A program made the position numbers and the translations under genes. A DNA stretch of 64,000 nucleotides from Campanula takesimana (Eukaryota > Streptophyta > Magnoliopsida > Asterales > Campanulaceae): the NCBI GenBank assembly GCA_026119855.1, contig JAOWBW010000428.1, positions 1 to 64,000 of the forward strand, written 5' to 3'. Of this stretch, positions 12,008 through 22,031 are shown piece after piece. How positions within the stretch are numbered: position 1 is the first letter of the stretch; each line of letters opens with the position of its first letter. Below the pieces are notes generated by a model. It saw nothing but the letters and a program-made list of their open reading frames with translations, had not been told where the DNA came from and made no database searches.

Positions 12008-12640
12008 TATACACCCAATAATGAAAGAATCTTTAACATTTTTCTAACAATAACGCTGGGAAAAAAAATGTTAACTCACGATACGTAAGCGTTCCATCTT
12101 CTAGATACTCGTCCAATCTTTTGAACCAATTAACACCTTCTTCAGTCATCATTGTAGAGAATTGGTAGAACTCTAATTTTCGCCCCAAATGTTTCCCCTC
12201 TTTCATGCCTTTGATTCTATGTGTGAGCAAAATGGAAATCCCTAATTGACAACGGATTTAGGATATTTTATGTTTGAAATGATGGAATTGCCTTTGGAAT
12301 TAGCGGTAAAAATCTCGCTCACAACCACCCATTCCGATTCTAATTTGTGGACAGAAATACCCTTTAAGTATGTTATGTGAGTTGCACATGACACACTTCT
12401 CGTTAGTTTTTGGACGAACTAACAAAAATTACATCTGATTGCAATAAAAAGACATACTCAATAGATAAATTGTAACAAACACAAATTGGATAACCAGTTG
12501 AAACATGACGACAAACTCAAGTAACTAAAATGCAATTTTCCCATGTAACTAATCTAGTCAAGATTGTTAAAAGAAAACACAACTAATGGGGTCAATATGC
12601 GTGTATATCATGATCGTCCACCTTTTATCCTTGGCCGTGT
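12008..12640. repeat. Duplicated promoter block, copy A (uninterrupted)
   Basis: This block is similar in order and orientation to 15066-15506 plus 16966-17002 plus 30695-30815. Copy A has no insertion at the two places where copy B carries a Stowaway element and a Helitron, so it serves as an empty site for both. Its right part (12590-12640, 'gcgtgtatatcatgat...cgtccaccttt') matches the sequence just upstream of the UPF0235 gene. Confidence 0.8.
12080..12152 (-). CDS. Possible first exon of unidentified gene, copy A
   Basis: Begins with ATGATG and encodes about 24 residues including NWFKRLDEYLEDGTLTY, followed by a consensus donor (GTGAGT). The copy at 15132-15204 has the same length (73 nt), the same phase and mostly conservative changes, which suggests a real coding exon rather than a chance ORF. 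I do not recognise the protein and cannot find a following exon. Confidence 0.4.
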
Positions 12641-12699
12641 TTCTATTTATCTGAAACTGATGTTGAATTCTAAGTTATTATGGATCAAAATCCTGACCG

Positions 12700-12925
12700 C
12701 ATCATTGAGCTTGAGATTAATACGAGATTGTAATTCCCATGCTCGAGATTAATCTTGAACACATAATTCCCAAGCTTGAGTTTAATTCTGAACACATGAT
12801 TCTCGGGCTTGAGGTTAATTCCAAGCCAATAATTCTTGAGTTTTGAGGTTATTCTTGAGTATATAATTCTCGGTCCTGGATACAACCTCGGGCCTATAAT
12901 TAATCTTGAGACTATAGTTGATGTT
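12700..12925. repeat. Degenerate tandem repeat of about 35 bp
   Basis: Six or so imperfect units of the form 'cttgag.ttaat.ttgaacac' followed by 'ataattc.c..g'. The array interrupts or terminates the decayed MULE transposase reading frame, directly after its NWSRSAFS motif region. Confidence 0.7.
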
Positions 12926-14836
12926 GCATAATTCCTTTTTATTCCTAGAGGATCACACTTCACACTGGTGCTAAAAGCTGACCTAGACCAATTGCAGGGA
13001 GGTTTATCATCAAATCAATGGAATGCATTGATGTCATTTTCTGCCATTTGTTCCATCCAATGTGTAAACATGCTAACAGTAGTAGCCTTTGCTGCATTCC
13101 AATAAATTCTTATAAGTTAGCCTTTTAAACCCAGCACTTCTCATATTTACAAGCATATCCATGACACAAAATTTGTGCTCAGCATTTGGGAGAAGCCCTT
13201 TTAATGATTTTATCAACCTTTTTTGTTTGTTTGACATGATGCAGAACCCAACATCATTAATCTCCAAATCATGAATCAGTTGACTCATAAACCAACTCCA
13301 TGAATCCCTACACCCACTCTCCACAACTGCATAAGCAACAGTGTACCAATTGTTGTTTGGATCAATCCCTGAAGCTGCTATCAGTTGCCCTTTGTACTCC
13401 CCTTTCAAGAAGCAGCCATCTACACTCAAGATTTTCCTGGAATATTGAAACCCCATTTTCAAGCCAGCTAGACACACATAAAACCTCTCAAACCTTGGAG
13501 AACCCGATTCAACACTACCATCAACCAACTTCGTAGTCATAGTATACCAGGGTTTTTTCTTCTAAGTTCCTCAGCATAGTCCCACAACCTACAATATTGT
13601 ACATCAGCAGACCCATTAATCATTTTAAGTGTCTTCCCCTTTGCTTTGTAAATTTGATATTTAGACACACTAATTGAATAATCCTTGAATAGCTTGTTCT
13701 TGATATTTGTGCACTCTTGTTAGGGTCTTCTTCCCATTTATCTGGAAACGCTTTTGCAAGCCAAGAAGAGGTGATAAATTTGGTTTTGAATATTTGACCA
13801 TAAGTATGAACTGGATTCAGAGTTTTCACATAAAGATGGCTCTCACCATGCTCCTTAGATGCATATATATTCTAGCTACAAGGGGCGTTACAAACTGCTT
13901 TCACTTTCTGAGAAGTCTAAAACAAGAAGGTAATAGGCCTTCTCTCTAAAATTGCATGTCTCTTAACTGCCTCTTGAAATTTTGTTGTGTCACTAAACTT
14001 CATCAACAATTCAAAATTTGGTGATGGCATTTCAATTATTGGATCAAACACCTTTCCCCTTGGTCTTTTACTTTCAGTATCACTAGTATAACCATCAATC
14101 CCTTTATCACTATCATAATCCATATCATCCATTAACACTTTTTTCCAGCTCCAACTATCCGTTGATCATCTGTATTTTTACTCATTTTGAATTTATCCTT
14201 GAGCTTAGCATCATGTGGCACCCCACAATACTCAACATCATAGTCAACATTGACATCATATTACAAGCCATCTTCTGCACTACTGTAATGACTGTCATTG
14301 AATGATCCACCTTCAGATGATGACTCATCATTGATGTTATCCTCACAATACACTTTCCTTTTACCCTTATCCAAATGAATATCACCCTCTCTCTCCTCCC
14401 TTAACATTGATGCCTCTATAATCTTTTTAACATAAATCTCAGCTTCTCTCTCCTCCCTTGCACATATATACTTAGGTATAACCAAAACATAATGGTCATT
14501 ACTTAGTACTCTATACCCATTGTGTACATCCACCGCATATATTTTTTGATGAAACACTATTCCTTCAACATTGTAATCACACCCTAATTTGTTAACCGTA
14601 TCTTTAAGATCAATGAGTTGAATCTTATCATCAACAACAAAATCAAACCAACATACTCCACTACCTATGTAAACATTTTGACCACAACCACTCTCAAATT
14701 GACCACCATAAACCACTATTATAGTGTAGTAATTACTCACAGTGCCTACAAGAAAATAAAAGGAACAAATCACAACCAAATGAACAAAGGTACAACCACA
14801 ACCAATAAAGGTACAAATTAACATAGTACACCACAC
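12926..14836 (-). pseudogene. MuDR-type (MULE) transposase, decayed
   Basis: Pieces appear in the normal order on the minus strand but in shifting frames. A PB1-like N-terminal region spans about 14750-14440. An acidic linker follows. A MuDR DNA-binding segment follows at 14060-13917 (MPSPNFELLMKFSDTTKFQE, then VKRHAILERRP). A segment at 13829-13700 contains VHTYGQIF. The MULE core at 13540-13080 includes LSVDGCFLKGEYKGQLIAAS, RDSWSWFMSQL and AEHKFCV. A trailing NWSRSAFST motif lies near 12990. The usual Asp of the second catalytic block reads IMSNKQK, so that residue appears lost. Frame breaks, internal stops and the tandem repeat at its 3' end make this a pseudogene. I could not find terminal inverted repeats. 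Confidence 0.85.
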
Positions 14837-15065
14837 ATTTATAATTCATTAAGTAAATAGTCAATTTAGCATGTGAATAAAAAGACAAAAAGCAGGGGTC
14901 CAAGATAGCAACTATAGGACCACAGGCACACATATCAATTTCTTGAAGCAGTAAAACCATACATTTAACATATTTTCAACCACACACGGATCCATATCTA
15001 TAAAACAAAGAAGAAAAGTATGCTTTTTAACATCTTTCAAAGACAAACCAGTACATACACCAAAA
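14837..15065. other. Noncoding, between MULE relic and duplicated block B
   Basis: AT-rich, no supported gene; presumably the 5' part of the decayed MULE. ORFs here have no recognisable motif. Confidence 0.4.
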
Positions 15066-15506
15066 AATGCAAGAATCTTCAACACTTTTCTAACAATGAC
15101 GCTAAAAAAAGAAGAAGAATTGGTAAGTCACCATACGTCGGCGTGCCATCTTCTAGATACTCATCAAATCTTTTGAACCAATTAACTATTTCTTTAGTCG
15201 TCATTGTAACGAATTTGTAGAACCCTAATGTTCGCCTCAAATGTTTCCCCTTTTTCGTTCCTTTGATTATTTGTGTTTACGAAATGGAAATCCATAATTG
15301 ACAACTGATTTAAGATATTTTATTTTTAAAATGACAGAATTGCACTTGGAATTAGTGGTAAAAATCGCGCTCGCAACCATCCATTTTCATTCTAATTTGT
15401 GGGCAAAAATACCCTTTAAGTATGTCATGTGAGTTGCACATGACACACTTCTCGTTAGGTTTTTGACGAACTAACAAAAATTACATGTGATTGCAACAAA
15501 AAAACA
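15066..15506. repeat. Duplicated promoter block, copy B (left part)
   Basis: Direct repeat of 12008-12440. It continues, after a Stowaway insertion, at 16966-17002 and, after the Helitron, at 30695-30815, where it leads straight into the UPF0235 gene. Copy B is therefore the original upstream region of that gene, now stretched by about 15 kb of insertions. Confidence 0.8.
15132..15204 (-). CDS. Possible first exon of unidentified gene, copy B
   Basis: Begins ATGACGACTAAAG and encodes about 24 residues including VNWFKRFDEYLEDGTPTY, then a GT donor. It has the same length and phase as 12080-12152. It points away from the UPF0235 gene, so the block may once have been a bidirectional promoter. 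No downstream exon was recognised; the region beyond it holds the decayed MULE. Confidence 0.4.
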
Positions 15507-15508
15507 TA

Positions 15509-16963
15509 CTCACTCCGTCCCAACATAAGTAGGACTTCTTTCCCTTTTAGGCCGTCTCAAAACAATTGAGTAAACGACCAAAATGACCTGCGTACTATAT
15601 CAATTCAACCAATTTGACCCGCGTACTATCAAAACTACCAAATCAACCTGCGTACTATGCATAAATCAACCAAATCAACCTAAATCGTTAGTATACATTA
15701 ATGAATGTTAACAAATGTTAAAAACTTAATGGATATACAATCAAAATGTATTAAATTGCCCCTTAACCCAACAGATCAATAACTTATTTATGTGAAGATT
15801 AAAATTGTCTTATTTACCTTTCTTCTCCACAAATCACCACCACTTCCCACAACCAACACCTCCAGCCATCTCACCATTATCATCCCCACCCACCACTGCC
15901 ACCACCAACCAAAATTTCAACTTGGCATTCATTCAAAAGCCAAAAAATAAAATTTACATTTAAAAACCCTCAAGCTCTCCAATGGGTTGCTGTCAAACAC
16001 ACATCCAAATTCAAGTTACAAACTGTTCCATAAATTACTCAAGAAGAATACTTAATTCAGATTCAAAAGTCACCCATTAAAATGAAAATCAGTGCCATAA
16101 AACTCAAACTCTTTGAACCCATCTCCATAGAATCTGCACATGTCACTATGATTATTTCCAGATATGATTGAGGACGGAATGGGTGTTGGACTGCGAAGGT
16201 GGATGCGGAGGCAAGAGTTGCGGTCAAAGAAGGTAGGGAGAAGACGGAGAAGATGTCGGAAAGTGAAGTGTGAGGTGGAGGGGAGCTGGGGAGGATGATC
16301 GAGGTGTTTGGCCGGTGGTGGGTGTGGTGGGCATCGGGTGGGGGAGGTGTGGATAGATCGTAATCTTCAGATTTAAATATGGGTTTAAATTGGGAGATAA
16401 GTTAAAAAAAAAAAAAAAAAAAAAAAAGTTAACCTAACCTCTTTGTATTTTGGAAATACTAATTTTAAAGTATGAAACTTTGAATATTGCACATATACAT
16501 CCCTCAACTTTCCCATCTGATATTTCTTTTCAATTTTTGGGCAATTTGATAATTTTGATTGCAATACCCGTTAAGTTTTTAACATTCGTTAACCTCCACT
16601 AATGTATACTAACGATTTGGGTTGATTTGGCTAATTTATGCATAGTACGCAGTTTGATTTGGTAGTTTTGATAGTACGCAGGTCAAATTGGTTGAATTGA
16701 TATAATACGCGGGTCATTTTGGTCGTTTACTCCAAAACAATTGAGACTGTCAAAAATGAAAATGCTATAATCTATTTATATTCAACCAACCCCACCATTT
16801 AACCCCACTCATTTTCATTCTTAATTTTCCACCACTCAATTTATTCAACCAACACTACTATTTACTACACCCATTCTCTCTTCATTTTCTACTACACATA
16901 CACCATTTTTTCTTAATTATTATGCCCACTCCTATAGTCCTACTTGTGCTAGGACGGAGAGAG
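15509..16963. mobile_element. Stowaway-type element, split by a nested MULE-type MITE
   Basis: The left end CTCACTCCGTCCCAACATAA and the right end ('cttgtgctaggacggagagag') are inverted repeats, flanked by TA (15507-15508 and 16964-16965). Copy A of the surrounding block reads 'catactcaatag' at this point, an empty site with one TA. The internal inverted 'gtaggactt' and 'gtcctac' arms match the MITE at 29186-29496. Confidence 0.85.
15568..16732. mobile_element. Mutator-like non-autonomous element with long TIRs
   Basis: Starts GAGTAAACGACCAAAATGAC and ends with its reverse complement. Inverted homology extends for about 150 bp ('gacccgcgtactat', 'aaatcaacctaaatcgtta' and complements at 16570-16730). 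A perfect 10-bp target duplication CAAAACAATT lies at 15558-15567 and 16733-16742. Long TIRs with a 9-11 bp duplication fit Mutator-like elements. The interior (about 15790-16380) is unusually GC-rich for this window and contains a CACCACC-rich stretch and GGTGG-rich stretch, possibly captured genic DNA, but I see no intact ORF. Confidence 0.85.
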
Positions 16964-17380
16964 TATTCAATAGCCAAATTGTAGCAAACACAAATTGGAT
17001 AATCTATATATAAAAATAGGAAACCTTATGAACAGTACTCCCGCTCAAAATTTCGGTGGCACTTTTGTAATAAATAGCTTTAGTTTGGGTAAAGTATAGG
17101 AAGGAGGAGAGTCCAGCTGGCGGTTCACTCTCTCCCACACCTCAGTTTACCCATTTTTAAATGTATCCAGCATCTTCAACTATGGGTTGGGTTATTTACA
17201 AGGCATGGATTGTGCAAGGCATCACGAAATAACTTAATACCCTCATATATATACCTCCAAAATACCCAAATCCATTCATTTAAAAAAAAACCATCCCTCT
17301 CTCACTCCCTCCATCAACAAAGGAGACTGAGACTGACTACCACCACCACAACACCGCACCACAACACACCACCACAAACA

Positions 17381-17446
17381 ATGAAAAAGAAGCTCCCCAC
17401 CGTCGGTAGCAAGTCCGGCGCCGCCTCCTCTACCGCCGCTACACAG
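17381..17446 (+). CDS. Captured first exon of unidentified gene
   Basis: ATG in a CA-rich, 5'-UTR-like context, 22 codons encoding MKKKLPTVGSKSGAASSTAA plus TQ, ending at CAG|GTAACC, a good plant splice donor. The local GC content is far above the surroundings. I do not recognise the protein. It lies inside the Mutator-like element at 17185-19069, hence probably a captured host exon. No downstream exon was found before the element ends. Confidence 0.45.
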
Positions 17447-17639
17447 GTAACCCCCAATTTATAACCCTAACTTTCAATTTCAATTCCTAACTTGACTTTT
17501 ATGCTAAAATTCGATCCTATAATGCTTAATTGTAGTTTAAATTTGATCATACATTGTTGTAATTGTGTTTGATTGCTTTATTTGAGGTTTATTGTTCGAA
17601 TTGTGTACGAATTGGTGGTTAGAAAATCTGAAACTGTCG

Positions 17640-17785
17640 GCGTTGATTTCGTGGTTTTACACGAGTTGTTCTTGTGGGTTTCGTATGCCTTTACACGAGA
17701 TGGTTCCATGTAACTCGTATGAACTTTACACGAGATGATTTACAACATTTCGTGTATAGGCATACGAAATGGTTCTCAAATGCGG
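17640..17785. repeat. TTTCGTG/TTACACGA repeats, left group
   Basis: About six occurrences of 'tttcgt' and 'ttacacgaga/aaatg' motifs in both orientations, spaced 20-40 bp. The same motif dominates 18785-19005, so both groups were probably one array before the hAT element inserted. Confidence 0.6.
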
Positions 17786-17880
17786 TGAACGCAGCAAGAA
17801 TTGCAAGAAATAGGCCATAGTATGTGCGTATCATGTATTGGTTTTTTAATTATCCAGTTTGTATGAAATTTGTTTGTTTG

Positions 17881-18564
17881 CAGTGTTCTAAAAATCGGCC
17901 TAGGCGGCCGCCTAGGCGCTAGACGGTGGCCCTCCGCCGCGATTTCCTTCAAATCGCTGCAATTCGACGTTAGGCGGGCAACGCGGAGCTAGGCGGCATT
18001 AGGCGGCGCGGCGGTTTAGGCGGGAGAGGCGCTGTCTAGGCGGCTTCAGCGACGCGGAGATCCTTTGATTCGCTATTGGCGGAGTTGGGTTGAGTTGACC
18101 GGAGGAGAAAGAGATGCGATTGTGGTGGTCGGAGGCGGTAACGTGGAGCCGTGGGTGGTGGAGTCGGTGGGTGGGGGAGTCGTGGGGTGGTGGGCCGTTG
18201 GTTGGTACGTGTGGCGGCGCCATCCATTGTTATGCCGTTATTCGTACTGGAGTCTGGAGAGAAGAGAGATGAGTGTAAAATAGAAACTGAGAAAGAGTGG
18301 CTGTGAGTTAAGGTTTTAGGGTTAGGGTTTCAACTTTTAAGTCTTATTAAATGGGCTGGGCCTCATTATAATGTGGGTTTGGACTTGGGAGGTTGAAAAT
18401 TTAATTAGGATGATATGAATGAGAATGGGCTTGCATAGTGTATACTATAGCTTTTATCTTTGAAATATTTTAAAATTTTACAATACTCTTAATTATGATT
18501 TATTCTTTAATTAAATTAAATTTATTATTTTTGACAAGCAACAAAAATAAGTGGAATTAATTGT

Positions 18565-18621
<57 letters not shown>

Positions 18622-18735
18622 AATAGGTTTGTGTAAAATATAAAAAATGCGTTAAATTCTCGGCCCCGCCTAGGCCCCGATTAATCCTCTAGGCGCTAGG
18701 CTCAGCTCCGTCGCCTAGCGATTTTTAGAACACTG
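17881..18735. mobile_element. hAT-type non-autonomous element
   Basis: TIRs are CAGTGTTCTAAAAATCG at the left and its exact reverse complement at the right. An 8-bp duplication TTTGTTTG flanks it (17873-17880 and 18736-18743). Subterminal sequence is rich in GCCTAGGCG-type palindromes. The interior has a GC-rich stretch followed by an AT-rich stretch with an (AT)n tract at about 18563-18612. The ORFs inside have no known domain and are best read as chance ORFs. Confidence 0.9.
18563..18612. repeat. (AT)n microsatellite
   Basis: Uninterrupted AT dinucleotide run of about 50 bp inside the hAT element. Confidence 0.95.
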
Positions 18736-18784
18736 TTTGTTTGGATGTTTGGATGTATGAATTATGCAGCAGCCTTGTTAAAAA

Positions 18785-19005
18785 CTGTTTATTTCGTGTC
18801 AAATTAGGTGAAATGCATCGTGTTATTTCGTGTAAAAGTTGGTGAAATGTATATTTATGTTTCGTGTAAACTTGGGTGAAACTCAACGCATTATTTCGTG
18901 TAAAATCAGGCGAAACTAACAACTTCTACCTTTATCATATTTCGTGTAAAAGTGGACGAAATAAACCCATTATTTCGTCCACGTTTACACGAAATGCGTG
19001 TATCC
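18785..19005. repeat. TTTCGTGTAAA degenerate tandem repeats, right group
   Basis: At least six copies of 'atttcgtgtaaa' followed by 'agttggtgaaat' or similar, about 30 bp apart, most in the same orientation, ending with an inverted 'tttacacgaaatg'. The array lies inside the Mutator-like element next to its right TIR. Confidence 0.75.
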
Positions 19006-19080
19006 GGGTAAGGGTATTTTAGGCATTCCTGTGCCTTGTACACAATGGTGCCTTGCAAATAGAATTCGCCTTCAACTATG

Positions 19081-19226
19081 CAGCCCTGTAAATCTCGGCA
19101 CCACAAACTCGTGGCTCCGTTGCAGCACCACCTTCAACCCATCAATCGCAACTGACCTATCAGCTATTACGATGCCCTTATCTCTCTCCCCAAGAGTCAT
19201 CTTCAGAAACCACCATCCTCACCCGT
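19081..19226 (+). other. Helitron interior, possible captured coding fragment
   Basis: Higher GC than the surroundings and open in one plus-strand frame (about 50 codons, with NLGTTNSWLRCSTTF). The frame is interrupted on both sides by transposon insertions. It joins, without the Mutator-like element, to 17090-17173 and, without the LTR retrotransposon, to 28345 onward. The protein is not recognised; Helitrons commonly carry such fragments. Confidence 0.35.
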
Positions 19227-19788
19227 TGTTTTGGTAGAAAAAACAATGAAGTTTGATCTTAATTGTAAATCAAAAAATAAAGGAGGGACGGATGGAGTTT
19301 AATCTAAAGAATTGAAAGAATGGCTCAAAGATGTAACGAGGAAATCCCTTGAGACAATAATATCGCCGACACAAAACCTCGGGAGATGATTAAGAGCACC
19401 TTCCTTCCCCAAACGGTTGTATTAATCACAGTAACTTTTGAGAACAATGGAGGTTTACAAGAGCTCTAGGCGTATGTGAGTGTGTGTTTGGTGTACCTCC
19501 ATGTCTTTATTTATATACACTTCTAGATAACAAAAAACTCTAATACTAAAAATAACTAACTATCGTATCAACCCGGGCCTCATTCTCTTGACATGGTTGA
19601 CGTGGTCAAAAGGCCTCATATGGCTGTTAAAATGATTTATCCCATGTGCTTAATTGCTGTTCACCACCTGCAAAAATTATTATCGAAATAGTGAATAATT
19701 AGTAATGTAAAATATACATGTCGTTCAAGGCGTTGCAATCTTTGAAGGGAGTCGAAGGTAGACACATCTTGAAATTTTACCCACAACA
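19227..19788 (-). repeat. 3' LTR of the Tat-type element
   Basis: 562 bp, TG...CA. It lies at the left because the element is on the minus strand. A purine-rich sequence (minus strand 'tttaggggcaat', plus 19789-19800) adjoins it as the polypurine tract. Confidence 0.93.
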
Positions 19789-20063
19789 ATTGCCCCTAAA
19801 CTTGTCTTAGGAGGATAATACGGAGAAGATAAGTTTTCTGGAAAGACGTGTTGTGATGGGACAGTTTAATTAACCGGCAATTTGACCCAATGCATTACTT
19901 GATTACGCCTTGGGAGAAGAGGAGTCTAGACTCCTAAGATCATAAAAACCCTTAGGATTTCCACCCTCTTCATCATTCCAGGCGGTGCTTCCTAAGGTAT
20001 TCCCCTTCTCTAATCTCTACAATTTCTTCTTTCTTTCTCTGTAAAAATCTTTTCATCAGAAAA

Positions 20064-21072
20064 ATGAAGAAAACCTCTCCCTCTTGCAAAATTGGTACTT
20101 CAAAAATCCTTTCTAATGTCTTCGTTTCAGAAGGTTTACTCGCAAAACCTGATGATGAGATCTGTGTTTTCAACAATAGCATGATTTCTTCTTTGCAAAG
20201 TCGTAAGTTTTTCCCAAATCAAACTGTCTTCCGACCCTTTGACGTATCTTTGAAAGCCGATTCTATTTCCGAGGCTTGGATTTGCTTCTACGAGTATCCC
20301 TTTGTTCTAGGGTTTAGTTTCCCTTTTCCTCCTTTGGTTTCTGAGTTTTTTGAAAAAACACGACTTGCTTATGTTCAAATGATGCCCATGACTTGGAGAG
20401 TTTTTGATGTTATTTTGAGAGTGAACCGAGAACATGGTTTAAATATAGGCTTGAATGAGATGGCTATTTGCTATGAACTGCAATCTTTTGGGTCAAAAAG
20501 GTTTGTCTTTAAGAAAAGGTCAAAAAAGGGTCTGATGGTCCCCAAATCGTCTGTAAGTGATAGAGGGTGGAGAGGAAAATTTTTCTTTGTTGAGAGGGCT
20601 TCACTGGAAGGTGATGAGAACCTAGTCAAAGAGTGGAATAGGAAAGGTAAGGTTTTGAATGTTCCTTAGTTTAAGTTGGTTTCTCCTATAAATTGATATA
20701 CTCTTCTTTTTCTTTGCAGAGATCAAGTGGGAAATGGACAAGGAAGTTTTTGAAAAGAAAAATGATGAATTGACTAGGGAAGTTGCTGATCTTAAGCAAG
20801 GGATTACGTCTATCCAGGATGCTAATATCCTTGAGATAGAGGAGATAAAGACTGCTCTTACCAAGTCAGCGGCAAGAAGGATGGTGGAGATCAAAATAAG
20901 AATGATTCAAGAATTTCAAGATGGAAAGCATGAAGATTGGAATCTAGAGAAAGAGAAGAATATCTTGAGGAGGCTGAATGGTGAAACTGTTGATGCTGGT
21001 GAAGTCTCATCAACTGTCGTATTGCCCATGGAGGAAGATCAGAAAGATGGTCAAGAAAATTTGGATGTTTGA
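20064..21072 (+). CDS. Antisense retrotransposon gene (gypsy-type transposon domain)
   Basis: Opposite in strand to gag-pol. Exons 20064-20646 and 20720-21072 join in frame: the donor is AAAG|GTAAGG and the acceptor TTTGCAG|AG, giving about 311 aa. The first exon has the pattern of the plant 'putative gypsy-type transposon' domain (PF04195-like), with PMTWRVFDVILRVN, then ICYELQSFGSKRFVFKKR and GWRGKFFFVE. The second exon is charged and predicted coiled coil (EVFEKKNDELTREVADLKQG). Antisense genes in this position are known in Tat/Grande elements; their function is unknown. Both exons are open here. Confidence 0.8.
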
Positions 21073-22031
21073 AGGTAAGTTTGAGCAAAGTTGGTTTTTG
21101 AACAATGTTTGTTTTGGACAATGGTTTTGATGGGCTGCGTCCAGAAAAAGTTAGTAAGACAATTTTTTGGTTTTTCTGAACTTTTTATGGTATTTTGGTT
21201 GTAATGACCCATAAGGGTCAAGGACAAGTAGTTTTAGGTTTTCAGAAGTTGGGTTGGTACGACATGATGCATGTCTATGGATTCGGCAGGTTTTATCTTT
21301 GGTCAGCTTAGATTGGAAATATCAAGTTTTAACGATCTTGTGTAAGGTGTTTTAACCTTTAAAATACTTTTGTTTGATATGAAAATATCAAAAACACTTT
21401 GGCCCTTGGATGACATGAATATGACATTACCACTTGAAAAAATCTTATGCTCAACGTTAATTAAGTGGAAATGGGGGGTGCGTATATATAAATATACGTG
21501 CCCATTCCTCACCTTAACTACTATTGAAATCTTGCGCTCCAGGCGAAGGTGTATCAACCTTGATTCAAAACGAAAGAAAGTTATTTCTTTAAACCTTTGA
21601 AGGGACTAAGTACCTTTAAACGTAAGATGAGATGGCCAATCTCAAGTTGTTGTCTTCTCAAAATAAGTGTTTATTTTCTTACAAAAACGAGAACATTATG
21701 ACATCTTAACTGATATCACTTTCATTAATTAAAATGACCTCTACATAAATAATTTTTGATAAGGTAAACAGAATTGAAGCAAGACAAAATCATACCTGTA
21801 TCACATTCTGAAAATGCTAAGGTGATAACATCTTAAAAAATTTTGTACTTCAGATCGATTTGCCCTTGCAAGACAAAAACATGTTAGGATTGGGTGTTAG
21901 CTTAGCTAACACCCCTCCGATGCTTAAGTCAGTAATGGTCTTGATAAATATAAATCAAATGATAAACAACTTATTGAAATAACAAAAATTTAAAGGCGTA
22001 CCTGTTCTTCTTGAATTTGAAAATTCAGGCC
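21073..22031. other. Noncoding spacer between antisense gene and integrase
   Basis: Long untranslated region inside the Tat-type element. Short ORFs on both strands overlap and have no recognisable domain. It would hold the convergent 3' ends of gag-pol and the antisense transcript. Confidence 0.5.

Larger units (their letters stand above)
17185..19069. mobile_element. Mutator-like element carrying a gene fragment (Pack-MULE-like)
   Basis: An 11-bp direct duplication CTTCAACTATG flanks it (17174-17184 and 19070-19080). Its ends are imperfect inverted repeats of about 55 bp that share 'tatttacaaggca', 'attgtg', 'caaggca' and 'aatacccc/t' blocks with the complement of the right end. The interior holds an exon-like ORF with a donor site (17381-17446) and a set of TTTCGTGTAAA repeats. 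A hAT element is inserted at 17881-18735. Confidence 0.75.

Noticed and set aside
17999..18283. ORFs on both strands inside the hAT element
   Set aside because: Overlapping, low-complexity, no domain, and the region is bounded by hAT ends.
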